Below are positions 34,925-39,123 of a stretch of DNA of 39,123 nt, piece by piece. This stretch comes from an uncultured Bacteroidales bacterium. Lineage in GTDB: Bacteria; Bacteroidota; Bacteroidia; Bacteroidales; Barnesiellaceae. The notes under the pieces are model-generated. The model made no database searches. It was not told where the DNA came from and saw nothing but the letters and a program-made list of their open reading frames with translations. Position numbers and translations under genes: made by a program. Each line of letters begins with the position of its first letter. Position 1 is the stretch's first letter. The stretch spans positions 1-39,123 of the forward strand of contig CASFYQ010000019.1 of the NCBI GenBank assembly GCA_949298955.1. Direction: 5' to 3'.

Positions 34925-35460
34925 ACTACCTCACAGGAAAACGGATTGACTTGCGGGCCGTCGAACCCGAAGACCTCGACCTGCTCTATCGCTGGGAAAA
35001 CGACTCGTCGCTGTGGCAGTATGGCTGCACCGTGGCCCCTTTCTCGCGCTACCTGCTCAAACGCTATATCGAGAATTACAGCGCCGACATCGCCCGCGAC
35101 AACCAGTTGCGGCTGATCATGGTCGAAAAAGAAAGCCATACCCCGGTGGGCATACTCGATTGTTTCGACTACGACGCCGCCAACAGTCGGGCGGCCATCG
35201 GGCTGCTCGTCGACCCGGGCCACTCTCGCCGGGGATTCGGTCGCGAGGCCCTCGATACCTTTATGGAATATGCTTTCCGATTTCTACATCTGCACCAACT
35301 TTACGTGCACATTGCGGCGTGCAACACGGCCAGCGTGGCGCTCTTCCGCGCCTGTGGATTCGACGAATGCGGCCGTCTCACCCATTGGGTGCGGCTGCCG
35401 CAGGGATATGCCGATGCTCTGGTGTTTCAGAAAATCAATCCTTACGAAAAGAATGGCTAA
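34921..35460 (+). CDS. GNAT-family N-acetyltransferase (RimJ/RimL-like)
   Basis: A 179-residue acetyl-CoA-dependent acyltransferase. LRAVEPEDLDLLYRWENDSSLW is the usual N-terminus of the RimJ/RimL group, and the acetyl-CoA pyrophosphate loop reads PGHSRRGFGREAL near 101-113, followed by a LHQLYVHIAACNTASVALF strand-helix unit. Substrate unknown; proteins, amino sugars and polyamines are all possible. Start and GT2 stop overlap in ATGA, so it is translationally coupled to the glycosyltransferase, which hints at a sugar-linked role but does not prove it. Its stop overlaps that of the convergent yqgE gene. Confidence 0.9.
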   Translation: MNYLTGKRIDLRAVEPEDLDLLYRWENDSSLWQYGCTVAPFSRYLLKRYIENYSADIARDNQLRLIMVEKESHTPVGILDCFDYDAANSRAAIGLLVDPGHSRRGFGREALDTFMEYAFRFLHLHQLYVHIAACNTASVALFRACGFDECGRLTHWVRLPQGYADALVFQKINPYEKNG

Positions 35461-36044
35461 TTGAGCGAAGGCTCTTGCGGAGAATTGAGCCACAGCAGAT
35501 ACCCCTCGCCCATACTGCGCACCGTCTCGCGCCAGAAACTGTCGTCTTTTGCCGCCAGGCAACTGGCAGGCGACTGCATGGTCGTGACTGCCCACGACTC
35601 CTGCCGCAACTCACCGTCGAGCTGGCCGGGCGACCAGCCGCTGTACCCGACGAAAAATTTCACATGGTCGCACACTCCCGCATCGCTGCGCAGAAAATCG
35701 AGCAACATATCGAAATCACCGTTGGCAAAAAGCCCTTGTGCCACCTCGACCGCTCCGGGCAGCGAGGCGATGTCGTGCAGAAAGAAAAGATGGTCGACCC
35801 CCACGGGGCCGCCGCAATAGACAGGGACAGGAGGCACGGGCCCCAACCCTTCGAGCAATTCATTCAGATGATAATGCGTGGGGCTGTTCAACACAAATCC
35901 CACCGCGCCCTTCTCGGAATACTCGGCCAGAAAAACAACCGCCCGACGGAAACACCCCTCGTCGAGGAAAGGCTCGGCCACGAGCAAAGCCCCCCGGTGC
36001 GGTTCTATCAACTGCCTGTGTATATGTAATGACTCGATACGCAT
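35457..36044 (-). CDS. YqgE/AlgH-family protein
   Basis: A 195-residue protein of the UPF0301 family, structurally known but of unresolved function (AlgH was tied to alginate regulation in Pseudomonas). Conserved parts are LLVAEPFLDEGCFRRAVVFL, EKGAVGFVLNSP, VYCGGPVGVDHLFFLH and KFFVGYSGWSPGQLDGEL. There is no signal peptide. The last four bases overlap the convergent GNAT gene, so the two stop codons share sequence. A TATCTTCG element at 36071-36078, one base off the -7 consensus, is a possible promoter. Confidence 0.93.
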   Translation of the reverse strand: MRIESLHIHRQLIEPHRGALLVAEPFLDEGCFRRAVVFLAEYSEKGAVGFVLNSPTHYHLNELLEGLGPVPPVPVYCGGPVGVDHLFFLHDIASLPGAVEVAQGLFANGDFDMLLDFLRSDAGVCDHVKFFVGYSGWSPGQLDGELRQESWAVTTMQSPASCLAAKDDSFWRETVRSMGEGYLLWLNSPQEPSLN

Positions 36045-36212
36045 ATTCCCTATACCTCCACTTATACCCTCGAAGATACAAAAAGAAGATAAGAATGCGA
36101 AAAAAACCAGGACTTTTTTTTCACCGCATCACCCGACAATGACATTATATAGAACTGATATAAATTACAGGCCACGAGACAAAAGAACGATATAACCCAA
36201 AACAAAACCAAC

Positions 36213-36220
36213 TATATTTG
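36213..36220 (+). promoter_or_regulatory. -7 promoter element of the cation efflux gene
   Basis: TATATTTG matches TAnnTTTG and lies 21 bases before the ATG at 36242, ruling against the upstream in-frame start at 36218. No -33 box is seen. Confidence 0.55.
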
Positions 36221-36241
36221 TACCGTTTTTATCATACTGCA

Positions 36242-37162
36242 ATGAACGAAACCGACCTCATCACCGACATCGACCGGGAGCGAAAAGCTGCCCGGGTCAC
36301 TTGGGTAGGATTCTTTATCAACCTCATACTCTCGGCCGCCAAAGTAGCAGCCGGTATCGTGGGGCGAAGCAGCGCCATGATAGCCGACGGCATACACTCG
36401 CTCTCCGATTTCGTGACCGACCTCATCGTCATCGTCTTTATCAAAATCTCGTCCAAGCACGAAGACAGCGGCCACCCCTACGGACACGGCAAATTCGAGA
36501 CCTTTGCCACCATGCTCATCAGCTTTGCCCTCTTCATCGTAGCCATCGGCATCTTCTACTCGGGCAGCGTGAAGATATACGAGGTTCTCAACGGGCGCAT
36601 CATCGAGCGTCCCACCTACCCGGCCCTCGTCATGGCCGCCGTCTCGATAGTCGTGAAAGAGGGGCTCTATTGGTATACCATCATTGTGGGGCGCAAAATC
36701 GACAGTCCCGCCGTCATTGCCAACGGCTGGCACCACCGGTCGGACGCCTTCTCGTCGATAGGTACCCTTATAGGCATCTCGGGCGCCATGTTCCTGGGCG
36801 AACGCTGGCGCATACTCGACCCCATCACCTCGGTCATCGTGGGAATATTTATCGTAGCCGTAGCCTGCAAACTGGCCCGTCCCAGCATACAAGAACTGCT
36901 CGAAGTCTCGCTCCCCAAAGAAATCGAGGCCGCCATCAAAGAGCAAGTAAAAGAGACGCCAGGCGTCAAGGCTTTCCACCACCTGCGCACCCGCAAAAAC
37001 GGTAACTCTTTCATCATCGACATGCACATTAAGGTCGATCCTGGTTCGTCGATTGTCGAAGCTCACAACATCGCCACCCATGTGGAAGAGAATCTCAAAA
37101 CGGCCTTTGGCCGACAGACCCAGGTCAATATCCACATCGAACCCTACCTGCCCAAAGCGTAA
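36242..37162 (+). CDS. Cation diffusion facilitator transporter
   Basis: Inner-membrane divalent metal/proton antiporter of the CDF family, 306 residues from the ATG at 36242. Metal-site motifs are HSLSDFVTD in membrane helix 2 and HHRSDAFSS in helix 5; the HPYGHGKFE loop between helices 2 and 3 is typical of the family. After six membrane segments comes the ferredoxin-like cytoplasmic domain (about 215-306, ending VNIHIEPYLP), which senses metal. Zinc, iron or manganese are candidate substrates; the motif alone does not decide. Transcribed alone by position. Confidence 0.93.
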   Translation: MNETDLITDIDRERKAARVTWVGFFINLILSAAKVAAGIVGRSSAMIADGIHSLSDFVTDLIVIVFIKISSKHEDSGHPYGHGKFETFATMLISFALFIVAIGIFYSGSVKIYEVLNGRIIERPTYPALVMAAVSIVVKEGLYWYTIIVGRKIDSPAVIANGWHHRSDAFSSIGTLIGISGAMFLGERWRILDPITSVIVGIFIVAVACKLARPSIQELLEVSLPKEIEAAIKEQVKETPGVKAFHHLRTRKNGNSFIIDMHIKVDPGSSIVEAHNIATHVEENLKTAFGRQTQVNIHIEPYLPKA

Positions 37163-37195
37163 GCCACGCACGTCGCCCCGCACAGGCCGCCCCGG

Positions 37196-37951
37196 CTACA
37201 ACAGCCCCAGGTCCTTGGCCACCCGGCACGCCTCGATCGAGTTGCGCACCTGCAATTTGGCCAGAATATCCTGCCGGTGCCGGCTCACGGTATGGACGCT
37301 GATCGAGAGCGTATCGGCAATGCGCTTGCTTATCAGCCCCTTGTCGATAAGCTGAAGCACCTGCACCTCCCTGTCGGACAATATCTTGGACCCATTGCGG
37401 CTACCCAGGTCGACCACCGACCCGGTGAGGGTATCGACCACCCGGCTACCCCCCGGCCAGTCGAGCGACAACGGCCCATACAGGCACAGGGCCAGCCACA
37501 GACTGCCGTTAAACGGGTCGAAGCGGTAGAACATACGGTGGCACACCCACAGACAGTCGCCCGACGGCGACCGCATGCGTAACTTGCTCATCAGGAAATA
37601 GTGCGACCGGCTCGACTTGGGAAGGCGTTTCACAAAATTGAAGAAGCGCAGCTCCTGCAAATACTTGTCGTACAGATCCTCGCGGGGGATAAGCCCCAGA
37701 ATCTTCTCCTCCCAAATCGAATCTATCACCTCCTCACCGCCATCGCCCCTGAGGTTGAGCGCCTTACCGAACCCGCCATAACAGATGTGGCTCACGTTGG
37801 CATGCATGTCGCTCAAGACCGACACCGTGCCCTCCAGCAGGCTGTAACTGCGGGCCACACTCTTATACCGTTCCAGCTCATCGAGATAGCGCTGCCCCTT
37901 CCCGGCCCCCTGTTTCAAGAACAGGTCGTTCAGTTTCGCTACGATATCCAT
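37196..37951 (-). CDS. LuxR-type (NarL fold) transcriptional regulator
   Basis: A 251-residue protein with a C-terminal GerE/LuxR helix-turn-helix (about 188-251): LSDREVQVLQLIDKGLISK, then SISVHTVSRHRQDILAKL, where the second helix contacts DNA. The first 180 residues look like a PAS-type sensor fold (strand-rich centre, SGDCLWVCHRMFYRFDPFNGSLWLAL) but no ligand site is recognisable. There is no receiver domain, so it is not a classical two-component regulator. It is divergent from a secreted DUF1349 gene across a 95-base gap that contains a 16-base palindrome, making that gene and its own promoter likely targets. Confidence 0.88.
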   Translation of the reverse strand: MDIVAKLNDLFLKQGAGKGQRYLDELERYKSVARSYSLLEGTVSVLSDMHANVSHICYGGFGKALNLRGDGGEEVIDSIWEEKILGLIPREDLYDKYLQELRFFNFVKRLPKSSRSHYFLMSKLRMRSPSGDCLWVCHRMFYRFDPFNGSLWLALCLYGPLSLDWPGGSRVVDTLTGSVVDLGSRNGSKILSDREVQVLQLIDKGLISKRIADTLSISVHTVSRHRQDILAKLQVRNSIEACRVAKDLGLL

Positions 37952-37955
37952 ACAA

Positions 37956-38032
37956 AATGGTTATTTATAATCATTGTATATTCTATTACAGAGCTATACA
38001 TTTGCAAATGTAAAGAAAACAATGGTTATTTA
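37956..38032. promoter_or_regulatory. Divergent promoter region with 16-base palindrome and flanking direct repeat
   Basis: TACATTTGCAAATGTA at 37997-38012 is a perfect palindrome whose two halves are each a TAnnTTTG -7 element, one per strand. For the rightward promoter a TTG lies 20 bases upstream (37974-37976). The 12-base direct repeat AATGGTTATTTA occurs at 37956-37967 and 38021-38032, one copy on each side. Confidence 0.65.
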
Positions 38033-38046
38033 CCCCTTATAAACCG

Positions 38047-38709
38047 ATGCAAATGAAACGCTCAATCCTGTTAAACCTCGCCGTGCTGCTGGTAACCGCC
38101 ACGGGCATGGCACAATCGTTAGAAAAAATGCAATGGTTCAACGAACCCGAACAGTGGGAAATCAAAGACAACACCCTCTCGATGTTTGTAACCCCCAAGA
38201 CCGACTATTGGCGCATCTCGCACTACGGCTTCACCGTCGACGACGCCCCCTTCTACTATGCCACCTACGGCGGTGAGTTCGAGGTGAAAGTCAAGGTTTC
38301 GGGCGATTACAAGGCCCGGTTCGACCAGGCCGGCCTCATGCTTCGCATCGACCACGAAAACTACATCAAGGCCGGCATCGAGTTTGTCGACGGCAAATTC
38401 AACCTCAGCACCGTAGTCACCCACCACACCTCCGACTGGAGTGTCATCACGCTCGACCGGGCCGTGCCCCACATCTGGATCAAGGCCGTGCGACGCCTCG
38501 ACGCCGTCGAGATATTCTACTCGTTCGACGACCAGGAATATACCCTCATGCGCAACGCCTGGCTGCAAGACAACACCCCCGTACAGGTGGGCGTGATGGG
38601 AGCCAGCCCCGACGGCGAAGGATTCCGTGCCACCTTCGAGCACTTCAAGGTAAAACACCTGCCCGACCTGCGCCGCCTCGAATGGCTGAAGAAGGACAGC
38701 GCACAATAA
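38047..38709 (+). CDS. Secreted DUF1349-family protein
   Basis: A 220-residue protein with an N-terminal signal peptide (MQMKRSILLNLAVLLVTATG, cleavage near MAQ); an ATG at 38053 gives the same signal with two fewer residues. The mature part matches DUF1349, a concanavalin-A-like beta-sandwich: FEVKVKVSGDYKARFDQAG, LMLRIDHENYIKAGIEF and VQVGVMGASPDGEGF are family-typical. Relatives include yeast Regulation-of-enolase protein 1 and secreted bacterial proteins thought to bind carbohydrate, but no catalytic activity is established. It is probably periplasmic. The gene is monocistronic, with its own promoter and a strong terminator, and is divergent from a LuxR-type regulator. Confidence 0.87.
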   Translation: MQMKRSILLNLAVLLVTATGMAQSLEKMQWFNEPEQWEIKDNTLSMFVTPKTDYWRISHYGFTVDDAPFYYATYGGEFEVKVKVSGDYKARFDQAGLMLRIDHENYIKAGIEFVDGKFNLSTVVTHHTSDWSVITLDRAVPHIWIKAVRRLDAVEIFYSFDDQEYTLMRNAWLQDNTPVQVGVMGASPDGEGFRATFEHFKVKHLPDLRRLEWLKKDSAQ

Positions 38710-38732
38710 CGGCAAACTGTTATAAATCCGCA

Positions 38733-38778
38733 TCCCGCGAGCTCCTCACCCCCGACGAGCTCGCGGGATTTTCTTTTT
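38733..38778 (+). terminator. Rho-independent terminator of the DUF1349 gene
   Basis: TCCCGCGAGCTC (38733-38744) pairs perfectly with GAGCTCGCGGGA (38757-38768), followed by TTTTCTTTTT. Confidence 0.9.
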
Positions 38779-38808
38779 CCCACTCCGCACCTCGACGCGA
38801 CGGGACTT

Positions 38809-39003
38809 GTCATACCACACTACGACACGGAGTTTTGGTCATTCCGCATTCGATGGGGTGTTTCGGTCATTCCGCACTGGACGCGGAATCCAAAAATACC
38901 CGAGCAGGGAATACCCTTTTGCGACACTTGCCTGGACCCCGCATCGGGGTGCGGGGTGACACCACACGTCATACCGCGCCACGACGCGGTATCCAGAAAT
39001 ACC
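38809..39003. repeat. Cluster of REP-like palindromic units
   Basis: Several related units begin GTCATNCC: 38809, 38838, 38866 and 38968. Two are complete hairpins: ATTCCGC/GCGGAAT (38869-38889) and ATACCGCG/CGCGGTAT (38971-38992), each continuing ATCCA(A/G)AAATACC. Between them lies another hairpin, ACCCCGCA/TGCGGGGT (38936-38957). The 38809 and 38838 copies are degenerate. There is no gene in this stretch. Confidence 0.7.
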
Positions 39004-39055
39004 GGCACAACAGGTTTTATTCCCGCGCTACCGTCAAGTTAGAAGTGCAACTCCG

Positions 39056-39110
39056 CCACCGCCTTCCTCCGTCCTTGGAGCGTAGCGGAAAGGGCGGAGG
39101 AAGGCGGTGG
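39056..39110. repeat. Perfect 16-base inverted repeat
   Basis: CCACCGCCTTCCTCCG (39056-39071) and its exact complement (39095-39110) enclose 23 bases. Gene-free; the window ends 13 bases later. It could be a transcription terminator for a gene beyond the edge or part of a dispersed repeat. Confidence 0.65.
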
Positions 39111-39123
39111 TAGCCCGGCAACG

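Noticed and set aside
1..39123. tRNA, rRNA or CRISPR array
   Set aside because: No T-loop-like consensus with matching acceptor stem, no rRNA stretch and no regularly spaced repeats were noticed; the only repeats found are the short ones listed.

Overview
The window looks like a chromosomal segment of a moderately GC-rich member of the Bacteroidales (Bacteroidota). Three things point there. First, many genes are preceded by the Bacteroidota -33/-7 promoter (TTTG or TTG, 19-20 bases, TAnnTTTG). Second, start codons lack a clear Shine-Dalgarno sequence. Third, the gene content is typical of the order: GH57/GT4/debranching glycogen cluster, NifJ-type pyruvate oxidoreductase, DUF4494 protein, OmpA-like porin, folP-cdaA pair. 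A Barnesiella- or Muribaculaceae-like source is possible but cannot be decided from this sequence alone. No rRNA, tRNA, CRISPR array or insertion sequence was recognised.

Layout. 1-1885: start of a divergent exported protein, then folP and the c-di-AMP synthase gene cdaA, one base apart. 2138-6896: DNA modification region with a fused cytosine-C5/adenine-N6 methyltransferase, an overlapping HNH endonuclease gene, and a convergent stand-alone beta-class methyltransferase. The first two genes are visibly poorer in GC than the flanks and look acquired. 7129-9465: typA and rpsO, divergent. 9793-11499: a lipoprotein and a nucleoside phosphorylase. 11662-16288: three-gene glycogen/alpha-glucan operon. 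16755-18263: MarC and a Crp/Fnr regulator, divergent. 18656-23442: nifJ preceded by an AAA ATPase gene. 23606-24889: a DUF1810-ADP-ribosylglycohydrolase fusion. 25075-30131: OmpA-like porin, transketolase and a sugar MFS transporter. 30375-32798: yggS, DUF4494, guanine deaminase and engB. 33071-37162: recR, a GT2 glycosyltransferase, a GNAT acetyltransferase, yqgE and a cation diffusion facilitator. 37196-38709: a LuxR-type regulator divergent from a secreted DUF1349 protein. 38779-39123: palindromic repeats.

How the genes fit together. Most of the window is housekeeping: folate, translation, recombination, central carbon and pyruvate metabolism. The most notable regulatory clue is a 16-base dyad, TATGTTCTT(G/A)AACATA, found upstream of both the glycogen operon and the sugar transporter; it suggests one regulator links sugar uptake to glycogen turnover. 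The most notable enzymatic candidates are the double methyltransferase with its HNH partner, the DUF1810-ADP-ribosylglycohydrolase fusion, and a GH57 protein in which Asn sits at the expected catalytic Asp position. All functional calls rest on reading motifs by eye; no database search was possible.
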